From JALRAP01 sp046302815 (GTDB lineage Bacteria; Bacteroidota; Bacteroidia; AKYH767-A; OLB10): 36,149 nucleotides of DNA. Where the stretch lies: assembly GCA_046302815.1 (NCBI GenBank), contig JBKCHO010000010.1, forward strand, positions 1 to 36,149, in the 5' to 3' direction. How positions within the stretch are numbered: position 1 is the stretch's first letter; each line of letters starts with the position of its first letter. Positions 1 through 7,898 of this stretch are shown piece by piece. The notes under the pieces are model-generated. The model was not told where the DNA came from. It made no database searches and saw only the letters and a program-made list of their open reading frames with translations. The translations under genes were made by a program, and so were the position numbers.

Positions 1-296
1 GCTTGTTTAGCTTCAAAATGACCTTGTCCGTCCAACTCTATTGCCAAGTGCTCCGAAGGACAATAAAAATCAAGTATATAATTGGCCACACTAAATTGTC
101 TTCTGAATTTTTTTCCTTCTAATTTTTTCCCCTTTAATAAAGTCCAAAGTTTAGCTTCGGCAGGTGTTGGTTTGTTGCGAAGTTCTTTTCGGAAGGTTTT
201 GAGGTGCGGAAGATTGTTGATGTTTCTTGCACCCCTCCGTCCTTCGGACACCTCCCCTGCAAAAGGGGAGGAGCTTTTTAGTGATTTGCCTTGCAT
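1..296 (-). CDS. DUF559 (Vsr-like) endonuclease-domain protein, 3' end cut by window edge
   Basis: Reading the minus strand from an ATG at 296-294 gives an open frame that runs off the left edge (about 98 codons). After a low-complexity leader it reads LPHLKTFRKELRNKPTPAEA, then a KLW..L stretch, KFRRQ, YILDFYCP and LAIELDGQGH. This is the hallmark order of DUF559 proteins, which have a Vsr/PD-(D/E)xK-like nuclease fold; the Asp of LDFYCP and the E-x-D of IELDG are the expected catalytic acids. Biological roles of DUF559 proteins are largely unknown. The first ~20 residues (GEVSEGRRG region) are encoded by a palindromic repeat at 231-275, so the start codon may have been supplied by the repeat; a later start is possible. 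Family assignment is confident, the start is not. No partner gene is visible because the gene leaves the window. Confidence 0.8.
   Translation of the reverse strand, partial: MQGKSLKSSSPFAGEVSEGRRGARNINNLPHLKTFRKELRNKPTPAEAKLWTLLKGKKLEGKKFRRQFSVANYILDFYCPSEHLAIELDGQGHFEAKQ
231..275. repeat. Palindromic repeat unit with two hairpins
   Basis: Two perfect hairpins lie side by side: GTCC-TTC-GGAC at 239-249 and CCTCCCC-TGCAAAA-GGGGAGG at 251-271, preceded by ACCCCTCC at 231-238, which partly repeats the second stem. The layout resembles dispersed extragenic palindromes seen in many bacterial genomes. Here it falls inside the open frame of the DUF559 gene, close to its presumed start. Confidence 0.65.
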
Positions 297-396
297 CGTA
301 TCTAGCAATAATTGCTGCTGGAATTTTTTTAAATAAAGTGAATTGGTGATTGAGTTCTTCTGCTCACGACCCTGTCCGATAGGTATCTGTCTAATT

Positions 397-434
397 ACTG
401 TCGATCCGATAACTATCGGTCCGATAACTATAGG
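397..434. repeat. Short palindrome and direct repeat between DUF559 and SOUL genes
   Basis: CCGATA-AC-TATCGG (406-419) is a perfect 6-bp inverted repeat, and the TCCGATAACTAT unit occurs twice (405-416 and again from 420). A related CCGATAGGTAT lies at about 376-386. No T-tract follows on either strand, so it is not a typical intrinsic terminator. It lies between the 3' end of the minus-strand SOUL gene and the start of the minus-strand DUF559 gene. Confidence 0.5.
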
Positions 435-457
435 ACGAGGACGAAATAACTGACAGA

Positions 458-1042
458 TTACTCCAACTCAACTACAACTTCATTTTTCCGATTGAAAACT
501 TCAAATGGAGCGTTATAGCCAAAAAAATAAAACTGATTGGTATATTTAATTCCCTCGGCATCCAATGCCGCTTTTAAATCCTGTTTATACCTTTCTATTT
601 TAGTATCATTGGCCCAGCCGCCAAAACTTATTGCAGCAACTCTTTTTGCAGGCTCTACCTTGAATTCAATGCCGGATTGATTGGGCTTAGGCAGCATTTC
701 CTTGTTATACTTCTTAGGAACCATAAACATCATAGTCATGGAGTCCTCTAATGACATCGAGACCGGAGATGTCATCGATATCTTTTCATTCCTTTCATTA
801 TTTCCAAAAATATATCCAGCTAAAATGGAGAAGCCTTTACTGGAAGAACTATTAAACCCGCTTGAAGCCAGTTTGACTGAAGTGAATAAAGTGGCTTCAT
901 AACTTCTTATCTCAAATTGCGTGTATTTTTTGATGACGGCATAAGAGTATCTCTCAATATTCCTCTGCTCGTACATAAAATAAAGCTGGAAAAGTGTAAA
1001 AGCTAGTAAGATTATCGCTAGTACAATTAAAATTAATCTCAT
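458..1042 (-). CDS. SOUL family heme-binding protein
   Basis: 194 residues. One hydrophobic segment at residues 2-22 anchors or exports the protein. The rest follows the SOUL/HBP pattern: an early YAVIKKYTQFEIRSYEA (ERY..IKKY..FEIR.Y type), GFSILAGYIFGNN, KISMTSPVSM, MMFMVPKKY, a LPKPN segment, AAISFGGWA and the C-terminal FFGYNAPFEVFNRKNEVVVE. SOUL-domain proteins bind heme or related tetrapyrroles in animals and plants; the bacterial role is not established. It has its own spacer on both sides (118 bp upstream to the activator gene's stop), so it may be separately transcribed, but I see no convincing TAnnTTTG element before it. Family confidence is high, biological role unknown. Confidence 0.88.
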   Translation of the reverse strand: MRLILIVLAIILLAFTLFQLYFMYEQRNIERYSYAVIKKYTQFEIRSYEATLFTSVKLASSGFNSSSSKGFSILAGYIFGNNERNEKISMTSPVSMSLEDSMTMMFMVPKKYNKEMLPKPNQSGIEFKVEPAKRVAAISFGGWANDTKIERYKQDLKAALDAEGIKYTNQFYFFGYNAPFEVFNRKNEVVVELE

Positions 1043-1126
1043 ACATTCATTGGATTATTGCACCTTATTAATTTTTCATAAACCCCAATAACTGATTTGA
1101 TCCTTTGAGTATGCTGACCAAATCCT

Positions 1127-1154
1127 ACTACTTACTACTTACTATTTACTACCC
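1127..1154. repeat. Heptanucleotide tandem repeat (ACTACTT)x4, imperfect
   Basis: Four consecutive 7-base units: ACTACTT, ACTACTT, ACTATTT, ACTACCC. They sit in the 118-bp gap between the activator gene (ends at 1161) and the SOUL gene (starts at 1042). The first two units are identical and the others have drifted. It could be a simple-sequence tract; no further function is visible. Confidence 0.7.
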
Positions 1155-1160
1155 ACCACC

Positions 1161-2318
1161 TCACTTCTTACAATACAACCCCACATCCTTGCCCGTGATG
1201 GTTTTGTCGCAAAGGATAATCAGGCGCTCTACCACATTGCGAAGCTCGCGGATGTTGCCAGTCCAGTCGATTTTCTTGAGGGCTTCGTAGCCGTCTTTGG
1301 AAAAACTCTTTTCTGGGATGCCGTATTCCTGGCAGATAGACTTCATGAAATGGTCGGCTAGCAAGGGGATGTCGTCGCGGCGTTCGTTCAAGGAAGGCAC
1401 ATGAATCACGATCACGCTTAAACGGTGATAAAGGTCTTCGCGGAAATTGCCCTTCTCTATTTCGGAGCGTAGGTCCTTGTTGGTGGCGGCAATCACGCGC
1501 ACATTGACCGGGAAATCCTTTTCGCCTCCCACCCTTGTGATTTTACCGTCTTGCAGTACGCGCAACACCTTGGCCTGGGCAGGCAGACTCATGTCACCAA
1601 TCTCATCCAAAAACAAAGTGCCGTTGTTGGCTTGCTCGAACTTGCCGATGCGCTGCTTGATGGCCGATGTGAATGAACCCTTCTCGTGTCCGAATAATTC
1701 ACTTTCGATCAACTCTGATGGTATGGCTGCACAGTTCACCTCCACCAATGGCGCACCTGACCTATTGCTCTTTTCATGAATCCATCGCGCCACCAACTCC
1801 TTCCCCGAACCGTTGCCACCTGTTACCAGAACCCTGGCTTCGGTGGGTGCCACCTTTTCAATCATGACCTTTATCTGCTTGATAGGCTCGGTCTCACCTA
1901 TGATATCCTGTGTCTTGAAAACCTTTTTCTTGAGCACCTTGGTTTCGTTTACCAAAACAGAGCGATCGATCGCATTTCTAATGGTCACCAAAGTGCGGTT
2001 CAGGTCGAGTGGTTTGGCGATATAGTCGAAGGCTCCTTTACGAATAGCATCAACAGCGGTTTCTATGTTGCCATGACCCGATATCATTACCACAGGAGTA
2101 TCTGGAGCTATTTCTTGGAGTTTCTCAAGGACCTCTATGCCATCCATTTTTGGCATTTTAATATCCGATAAAATCACTTCGAACTTGCCTTTCTCTACAG
2201 CCTTTACTCCTTCAGCACCATCCTGCGCTTCCGAAACTTCAAACCCCTCATAGGTTAAAATTTCCTTGAGCGTATTGCGTATGCTTTTTTCATCATCGAT
2301 GATCAGTATCCTAGGCAT
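1161..2318 (-). CDS. Sigma-54-type response regulator (REC-AAA+) lacking an HTH domain
   Basis: 385 residues. An N-terminal receiver domain (1-120) has the acidic pocket IIDDE, phospho-acceptor D52 in LSDIKMP, and the conserved K of AKPL. The AAA+ domain (about 137-365) has Walker A GGNGSGKE (167-174), Walker B LFLDEIGD (D238/E239), and arginine-rich sensor segments such as FREDLYHRLSV and WTGNIRELRNVVERL. The sigma-54 contact loop reads GSFTSA (214-219) in place of canonical GAFTGA; the central Phe and Thr are kept. The protein stops about 20 residues after the AAA+ domain, so the Fis-type DNA-binding helix-turn-helix of NtrC (usually ~450-470 residues in total) is missing. It is last in a minus-strand run, 10 bp after the Ppx/GppA gene. 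It may act without sequence-specific binding or through a partner. The cognate kinase is not in the window. Confidence 0.88.
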   Translation of the reverse strand: MPRILIIDDEKSIRNTLKEILTYEGFEVSEAQDGAEGVKAVEKGKFEVILSDIKMPKMDGIEVLEKLQEIAPDTPVVMISGHGNIETAVDAIRKGAFDYIAKPLDLNRTLVTIRNAIDRSVLVNETKVLKKKVFKTQDIIGETEPIKQIKVMIEKVAPTEARVLVTGGNGSGKELVARWIHEKSNRSGAPLVEVNCAAIPSELIESELFGHEKGSFTSAIKQRIGKFEQANNGTLFLDEIGDMSLPAQAKVLRVLQDGKITRVGGEKDFPVNVRVIAATNKDLRSEIEKGNFREDLYHRLSVIVIHVPSLNERRDDIPLLADHFMKSICQEYGIPEKSFSKDGYEALKKIDWTGNIRELRNVVERLIILCDKTITGKDVGLYCKK

Positions 2319-2328
2319 CTCTTTGGAT

Positions 2329-3273
2329 TTATATGGTTAGTAGCGCACCTTCTTTCAATGAGTAAGCCGACATCCAAGTGTTTTTCAATTTGGTTTTCCT
2401 CAACACATAATGCAAAAGCAAAGAAGCTGGAACAATCATGTCTATGCGCATTTGAAGCAGGCCAGGCATAACCTTTCTAGCCTCACGATTGGATGTAACC
2501 AAATCCTTGCAAAGCGATATTAGCATCGCATATTCGAAAGAATGTGACTTCTTACCATAATGCCTTCCCGCCTCAGGATGCCGTCTATATATCATGCTGG
2601 CGAATGTTTCAAACGAGCCGGCAGAACCAACCAATGATTGAGGGTTGTATTTATTACATGCAGCGAACAAATCCATTAATGTTTGATTGAAATGGGATTC
2701 CATTCTCTGGATATCAGATTTAGAAAAAGGGTCGGAAGGCGAAAAGTGCTCCAACATAAAAGAAGAACCCAGCTTATAGCTTTTCTTCCAATGGATTTTT
2801 TTATCATCGCAAATAATGAACTCTGTGCTACCTCCTCCTATGTCCATGATAAGAACACGATGCCCACTCAGATTGACGGCATGACGAACACCATGGCAAA
2901 TCAATTCGGCTTCATGGTTTCCATCGATAATGCGTAAATCGATTCGATAGTCTCTTTTAAGTATCTTAGAAAAAGTGCTACCATTGGATGCATCTCGAAT
3001 GGCGGAGGTACCAAAGGCTATTGCGGTTGAGGGCTTGAGCCGATTCATCTCTTCCCTGAATTTTGCAGCGGCGTTTAATCCTCGCTGCATGGCAGCTGGT
3101 GAGATAAAACCCTTATGAATGCCCCCTTGGCCAAGCTTAACGGTTACTTTCTTATGCAGTACTTTCCGAAAAGTCCCATCACTAAAAACATCTGCAATAA
3201 ACAAATGGAAAGTGTTGGTTCCAAAATCCATCACAGCTTTTCGAACCGGCTTTGTCACAACTCTTGATGCCAT
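2329..3273 (-). CDS. Ppx/GppA family phosphatase (exopolyphosphatase-like)
   Basis: 314 residues, about the length of the minimal two-lobed actin-like Ppx/GppA core without the C-terminal HD region of E. coli Ppx (513 residues). Nucleotide/phosphate-binding motifs are in order: VMDFGTNTFHLFIADV near the start, FGTSAIRDASNG, the P-loop-like MDIGGGSTEFI, and LVGSAGSFETFA. Members hydrolyse inorganic polyphosphate or pppGpp, which this sequence alone does not separate. The ATG at 3273 adds about 14 residues before the core, so a slightly later start is possible. It starts 8 bp after the ABC permease stop and ends 10 bp before the sigma-54-type regulator, consistent with one transcript. A link to stress or phosphate signalling is inference. 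Confidence 0.87.
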   Translation of the reverse strand: MASRVVTKPVRKAVMDFGTNTFHLFIADVFSDGTFRKVLHKKVTVKLGQGGIHKGFISPAAMQRGLNAAAKFREEMNRLKPSTAIAFGTSAIRDASNGSTFSKILKRDYRIDLRIIDGNHEAELICHGVRHAVNLSGHRVLIMDIGGGSTEFIICDDKKIHWKKSYKLGSSFMLEHFSPSDPFSKSDIQRMESHFNQTLMDLFAACNKYNPQSLVGSAGSFETFASMIYRRHPEAGRHYGKKSHSFEYAMLISLCKDLVTSNREARKVMPGLLQMRIDMIVPASLLLHYVLRKTKLKNTWMSAYSLKEGALLTI

Positions 3274-3281
3274 TTTTAAAA

Positions 3282-4628
3282 TCAGGATTTATAAAAAAGC
3301 CATTTACCCAACTCCTTCCAGGTTACCTTCTTTCCGTAGAGTAGAATTCCTGTGCGGTAGATCTTGCCGGCAAGAAAGGTAGTGAACAGGAATCCGCCTA
3401 CCAACAATGCCATCGACAAAACAAGCTCCCAAGCCTCAACTCCAAAAGGCACTCGAACCAACATGATGATCGGTGATGTGAGCGGAATCATGGAAAACCA
3501 AAACGCCAAAGTGCTGTCGGGACTTTGCATCACATTTTGTGCTACCACGAAAGACAAAATCATGGGTATGGTCACAGGGAGCATGAATTGCTGCACATCG
3601 GAATCACTATCGACTGCAGAGCCTATTGCTGCAAAGAGTGATGCATACAAAAGGTAGCCGCCAAGAAAATAAAAGAGGAAAGTTCCCAATATCAATGGAA
3701 AGTTGATGGATCCTACCATATCAAAAACTTTCTCAACTCCATTTTCCATCTGGCTGGCCGTTGGAACACCACTGTCCTTAACGATAGGTGTACCAAGGGG
3801 GGTAACCTGTTGTTGCATTTGCTGTTCAATTTGGTTGGAATCAACAAACAAGGATGTGGCAACGGAGCTAAAGGTGAAGGTTAAAACAATCCATAACAGG
3901 AATTGTGTTAATCCCACTAGGGCAATACCAACGATCTTTCCCAACATCAATTGAAATGGCTTCACAGATGAGATGATGACCTCCACGATGCGGTTGGACT
4001 TCTCCTCCATGACGCCCCTCAAAACCTGGGTGCCATAAATGAATATGGACATATAAATGATAAACGCCAGAATAAATCCGATAGCAGTTGAAAGCTCGGC
4101 ACTGGATTCTTCCTCGCCTTTGTCGGTTAGCACGCGTGTGTTGATTTTGACTTCTGTTTTAACCTTTTCAAGCTCTTCCCTCGACATCCCATACTCCTTG
4201 GTGATGGCTTTCAACTTGATGTCTTCCACTTCTCCTTGAACCGTTTTCTCCAAAGCGGCTACCATGTTCAAGTTGGCTTGTTTAGATGTAAACAGCAGCA
4301 CAGAGCCCGTGTTATTTATGACATTGGCGGGCAAATACAGTATGCCATCGGTTGACTCTGGATCAAATACTTTTTTTACAACCTCCAACGGCAAGGTATC
4401 CAATTGGAATTTAAGAGCGGGGGTGTCCTTGAAACGAGGAGCGAAAAGCCCAGACTCATCAACCACCTTAATTGTGAGCACCTCTTCCTCCTGGTACATG
4501 GCCATGAGTATGGGCACCATGAAGATTCCTGCCATCAGTAACGGCCCGAGAATGGTCATGATGATGAATGACTTTTTCTTTACACGAGAGAAATATTCGC
4601 GTTGTATGATGAGTGATATCTTGCTCAT
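3282..4628 (-). CDS. ABC-2 type transporter permease (NatB-like)
   Basis: 448 residues. One N-terminal membrane segment (about 20-42, in IIMTILGPLLMAGIFMVPIL) is followed by a long extracytoplasmic region (~45-180), then a cluster of C-terminal hydrophobic segments, among them TAIGFILAFIIYMSIFIYG, IVGIALVGLTQFLLWIVLTF, FPLILGTFLFYFLGGYLLY and MALLVGGFLFTTFLAG. This one-plus-five architecture is that of ABC-2 permeases of the NatB/YhaP type, often Na+ or drug exporters; the substrate here cannot be read from sequence. The start codon overlaps the stop of the ATPase gene by 4 bases (ATGA), so translational coupling of the pair is likely. Confidence 0.87.
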   Translation of the reverse strand: MSKISLIIQREYFSRVKKKSFIIMTILGPLLMAGIFMVPILMAMYQEEEVLTIKVVDESGLFAPRFKDTPALKFQLDTLPLEVVKKVFDPESTDGILYLPANVINNTGSVLLFTSKQANLNMVAALEKTVQGEVEDIKLKAITKEYGMSREELEKVKTEVKINTRVLTDKGEEESSAELSTAIGFILAFIIYMSIFIYGTQVLRGVMEEKSNRIVEVIISSVKPFQLMLGKIVGIALVGLTQFLLWIVLTFTFSSVATSLFVDSNQIEQQMQQQVTPLGTPIVKDSGVPTASQMENGVEKVFDMVGSINFPLILGTFLFYFLGGYLLYASLFAAIGSAVDSDSDVQQFMLPVTIPMILSFVVAQNVMQSPDSTLAFWFSMIPLTSPIIMLVRVPFGVEAWELVLSMALLVGGFLFTTFLAGKIYRTGILLYGKKVTWKELGKWLFYKS

Positions 4629-5560
4629 GCGTTTACCTCCCTTTGCTGATTGCTTTCATTCACCAATGAAATAAATATGTCGTTCATGCCAGGAATAACC
4701 TCTCTGAATGATACTATTTCTACATTTTGAATCATTTCCGCCAACAGGTCGTTAGTTGTTCGGCCTTCGGGAATTGAAACAAGCGCCTTCATGTGTCCCG
4801 CATGTGGATCGTTGGAGATGAGTTCAAACCCTCCCCACAAGCTGTTAGCCAAACCTACACCATGACCCTTGTATTCTATTTCGAATTTTCCAGAGCGGTA
4901 TCTGCGACGGATGTCATGCACATCGCCATCTAAAATTTTCTTAGAGCGGTTAATTAATGCAATATGACTGCAAAGCTCTTCAACAGATTCCATGCGGTGT
5001 GTGGAGAGGATAACCGTAGTTCCTTGGTCACGCAAACGGAGTAACTCATCCTTGATCAACCCCGCATTTATAGGATCGAACCCGGTGAAGGGCTCATCCA
5101 AAATGAGCAGCTTAGGCTCATGCAGTACGGTAATGATGAACTGCACCTTTTGCTGCATGCCTTTGCTGAGCTCGTCGATTTTTTTCCTCCACCACCCCTT
5201 CAACTCGAACTTATCGAACCAAAACTTGAGCCTGTCCATGGCCTCTTTTTTAGACAACCCTTTGAGTTGTGCCAGATACAAAGCCTGTTCACCCACCTCC
5301 ATCTTTTTATACAAGCCTCGCTCCTCGGGCAAATATCCGATCATGGTTACATGCTGCGAAGAAAGTTTTTGTCCGTCGAAGAAAACCTCTCCTGCATCGG
5401 GTCCGGTGATCTGATTTATGATGCGTATCAACGATGTTTTACCGGCACCATTGGGACCCAACAATCCGAACACACTGCCTTTGGGGACATCCAAAGAGAC
5501 ATCATCCAATGCCTTATGTGCGGCATACTGCTTGGTTACATTACGAACTTGAAGTATCAT
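4625..5560 (-). CDS. ABC transporter ATP-binding protein (NatA-like)
   Basis: 311 residues. A complete nucleotide-binding domain occupies about the first 215 residues: Walker A GLLGPNGAGKTSLIRI, a Q-loop-region segment YLPEERGLYKKMEV, a degenerate ABC signature ELSKGMQQKVQFI (LSKGM for LSGGQ), Walker B LLILDEPFTGFDP, and the switch His in LSTHRM. The remaining ~90 residues match the C-terminal extension typical of exporter ATPases (DUF4162-like). It would energise the permease encoded immediately downstream, whose gene overlaps it by 4 bases. A 35-bp gap separates it from the receiver-only regulator upstream. Confidence 0.9.
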   Translation of the reverse strand: MILQVRNVTKQYAAHKALDDVSLDVPKGSVFGLLGPNGAGKTSLIRIINQITGPDAGEVFFDGQKLSSQHVTMIGYLPEERGLYKKMEVGEQALYLAQLKGLSKKEAMDRLKFWFDKFELKGWWRKKIDELSKGMQQKVQFIITVLHEPKLLILDEPFTGFDPINAGLIKDELLRLRDQGTTVILSTHRMESVEELCSHIALINRSKKILDGDVHDIRRRYRSGKFEIEYKGHGVGLANSLWGGFELISNDPHAGHMKALVSIPEGRTTNDLLAEMIQNVEIVSFREVIPGMNDIFISLVNESNQQREVNA

Positions 5561-5595
5561 GATTAAAGTTGAAGCTGAAAAAATGTGATGAAAAC

Positions 5596-5973
5596 TTACT
5601 GGATGGAATCCAAAATTCGGATGATCTCATCAAAAGCATTCTCATCTTTGATCACATAGTTGAGTGCTCCGTGGGATATGGTTTGCAAAGCCAATCCATA
5701 GCTCTTCTGACCCGAGAGGAAAACGCAATGCGTCACGGGAGACTCCTTCAAAATATGTGTCATGGTGTCGATTCCGGACATCCCACCTTTGTTGTTTAGG
5801 TCCAAATGGTAATCGATGATTGCAGCATCGGGTAGTGAGAAGGCGTTTTTGATGGCCTCTTCGCCATTAGTGTAATGAACCACATCCCAAATGGGGCGAT
5901 CCTTCAATCGATCCTTTAGCATTTCGGCAAACATGGGATCATCCTCTATGATAAACAACTTCTTCCTACTCAT
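5596..5973 (-). CDS. Single-domain response regulator (receiver only)
   Basis: 125 residues, essentially one CheY-like receiver domain. The acidic pocket is E10-D11-D12 (LFIIEDD), the phospho-acceptor is D54 in AAIIDYHLD, the switch residue is S87 (VFLSGQKS) and the conserved Lys is K109 (YVIKDE). There is no output domain, so it probably works by protein contact or as a phosphorelay intermediate. It is first of five closely spaced minus-strand genes (receiver, ABC ATPase, permease, Ppx/GppA, sigma-54-type regulator). Two regulators without DNA-binding domains in one cluster is a point of note. No kinase gene is in the window. Confidence 0.87.
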   Translation of the reverse strand: MSRKKLFIIEDDPMFAEMLKDRLKDRPIWDVVHYTNGEEAIKNAFSLPDAAIIDYHLDLNNKGGMSGIDTMTHILKESPVTHCVFLSGQKSYGLALQTISHGALNYVIKDENAFDEIIRILDSIQ

Positions 5974-6029
5974 ATGACGGTTGGTTTGGGTGTAGTGCCA
6001 AATTAAGAAAAATCAAATGAAAAGCCATA

Positions 6030-7175
6030 TCAGTTGAAGTACTCGCGCATCTTCTCAAAAAAGCTTTTGTCGCCTTTGCCAGGCTTGGGCCTGAAGTTTT
6101 CGGAATCTCGCAGCTTTTCCATCATTTTCTTTTCCTCTGAGCTGAGCGACTGCGGCGTCCACACATTGATATTGATGAGCAAATCGCCCTTGAAATTCGA
6201 ATTCAACTGTGGCAAACCTTTTCCTTTCAAGCGTAGCACCTTACCTGGTTGGGTACCTGGTTCGATTTTTATCTTGGCCCGACCATCCACCGTAGGAACC
6301 TCTACTGAGGTACCAAGGGCAGCGTCAGGAATGCTGATGTATAGGTCGAACAACAAATTGTTGCCATCCCTTTTCAAGAATTCGTCTTCGGCTTCTTCGA
6401 TAACAATTAGTAAGTCTCCGGGCACACCACCTCGTTCAGCGGCGTTGCCCTTACCCGAAACGGTTACCTGCATCCCTTCGCCTACTCCGGGAGGAATGTT
6501 GATGGAGATCACATCTTCGCCAGGCATGGTTCCGAATCCGTTGCAGCTTTTGCATTTGCTGGTTATGGTTTGACCCTCTCCTTGGCAAGTTGGGCAGGTT
6601 GAGGTGGTTTGCATCTGACCCAATATGGTATTGGTAACTCGGCGAACCTGTCCGTTTCCACCACAAGTGCCACACTTGCTAAATGATGATCCGTTAAGTG
6701 CACCACTGCCGCTGCATGAAGTACATGCTATCTTTTTGTTGACTTTGAGTTTTTTCTCCACTCCGTTGGCAATCTCCGAAAGGGTCAGCTTGACCTTGAT
6801 TCGCAAGTTGCTCCCTTTGTTCACATACCTTCTTCCTCCACCGTTTCCTCCTCCGAAAAAACTTTCAAATGGAGAGCCGCCAAAAATGTCTCCGAACTGA
6901 CTGAAGATATCCTCCATGTTCATCCCATATCCACCTGCACCGCCTGCCCCACCAACTCCTTGGTGTCCGTACTGGTCGTAGCGACGGCGTTTATCGGCAT
7001 CACTTAAAACCTCATACGCTTCTGCCGCTTCTTTGAACTTATCTTCCGCCTCTTTGTCGCCAGGATTTTTGTCCGGGTGGTATTTGAGCGCCATCTGCCG
7101 GTAGGCTTTTTTGATATCGCCTTCGTTGGCATCCTTGCCAACACCCAGCACCTCGTAATAGTCTCTTTTTGCCAT
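6030..7175 (-). CDS. dnaJ: Chaperone DnaJ (Hsp40)
   Basis: 381 residues, full length for a type I DnaJ. The J domain (residues 4-70) carries the HPD motif at 33-35. A Gly/Phe-rich linker follows (~72-115). The zinc-binding domain has four CxxCxGxG modules: CTSCSGSG (C151/C154), CGTCGGNG (C168/C171), CPTCQGEG (C194/C197) and CKSCNGFG (C208/C211). The C-terminal substrate-binding domains complete the protein. DnaJ delivers unfolded clients to DnaK and stimulates its ATPase in the cytoplasm. It starts 12 bp after grpE, forming a co-chaperone operon; dnaK is not in the window. Confidence 0.97.
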   Translation of the reverse strand: MAKRDYYEVLGVGKDANEGDIKKAYRQMALKYHPDKNPGDKEAEDKFKEAAEAYEVLSDADKRRRYDQYGHQGVGGAGGAGGYGMNMEDIFSQFGDIFGGSPFESFFGGGNGGGRRYVNKGSNLRIKVKLTLSEIANGVEKKLKVNKKIACTSCSGSGALNGSSFSKCGTCGGNGQVRRVTNTILGQMQTTSTCPTCQGEGQTITSKCKSCNGFGTMPGEDVISINIPPGVGEGMQVTVSGKGNAAERGGVPGDLLIVIEEAEDEFLKRDGNNLLFDLYISIPDAALGTSVEVPTVDGRAKIKIEPGTQPGKVLRLKGKGLPQLNSNFKGDLLININVWTPQSLSSEEKKMMEKLRDSENFRPKPGKGDKSFFEKMREYFN

Positions 7176-7187
7176 CTGCTTTCGAAA

Positions 7188-7748
7188 TTAAGCTCCAACA
7201 ATTACCTTGGCAAACCGGATCACTTTTTCATTGAAAAAATAACCACTTTCGGCTTCATCCACAACCTTGCCTTTCATCTCTTCAGAAGCGGCAGGCACAT
7301 TGGTAATGGCCTCGTGCAAATCGGCATCAAACTCTTTGCCGATGGACTCCATTCTCTTCAAGCCTTTTGCTTCCAAAGTAGATTTCAGCTTTTGATAAAT
7401 CAGCGTCACACCCGCATCGCCCTCTTGGTTTTGGGAAAACTTCATAGCTCTTTCAAAATCATCTAGCACAGGCAACATGGAAATGACCAGGTCTGAAGCA
7501 GCTGATTTGATTAATTCCAAACGCTCCTTGGCCGTTCGTTTACGAAAATTATCAAACTCAGAATAAAGCCTCACGAACTTGTCATTCAGCTCTGCCAATT
7601 GAGCACGCAATTTCTCCTCTTCGCTCAATGGCTGTTGACTTTCAGATGTGCTATCGTTGTTGGGGTTATTTTCATCAACCAAGGGTTTCGCTTCACCAAC
7701 AGTCTCTTTTTCAAGAGATTCCTGCTGATTTTCAGTCTTATCGCTCAT
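7188..7748 (-). CDS. grpE: Nucleotide exchange factor GrpE
   Basis: 186 residues. An acidic, Gln/Glu/Ser-rich N-terminal tail (1-45) leads into the long dimerisation helix (LRAQLAELNDKFVRLYSEFDNFRKRT) and the C-terminal beta domain ending GYFFNEKVIRFAKVIVG. The NFRKRT and EF..DLHEAI segments are typical of GrpE. It releases ADP from DnaK so that client folding cycles can continue. It is immediately upstream of dnaJ on the same strand. I found no clear -7/-33 promoter or heat-shock operator in the ~110 bp before it. Confidence 0.96.
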   Translation of the reverse strand: MSDKTENQQESLEKETVGEAKPLVDENNPNNDSTSESQQPLSEEEKLRAQLAELNDKFVRLYSEFDNFRKRTAKERLELIKSAASDLVISMLPVLDDFERAMKFSQNQEGDAGVTLIYQKLKSTLEAKGLKRMESIGKEFDADLHEAITNVPAASEEMKGKVVDEAESGYFFNEKVIRFAKVIVGA

Positions 7749-7852
7749 GATTCAGGTTAAATTTTCAGGGTAGATTTGGATTCGGTGATTAACTGGTTCA
7801 AATTCTTTGCCAATAGATGGAAATGGTCAATTTGGCAGATGGTTATAGAATG

Positions 7853-7880
7853 AAAAAACCCGACCGAGGGCCGGGTTTTT
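7853..7880. terminator. Intrinsic terminator after the TlpA-like gene
   Basis: The 9-bp stem AAAAACCCG (7854-7862) / CGGGTTTTT (7872-7880) encloses a 9-base loop, with T-runs on both sides of the stem. On the minus strand it lies about 20 bp past the TlpA-like stop codon and is followed by six T, so it should end that transcript before the grpE promoter region. Confidence 0.8.
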
Positions 7881-7898
7881 GTGATATCGGAATGGATA

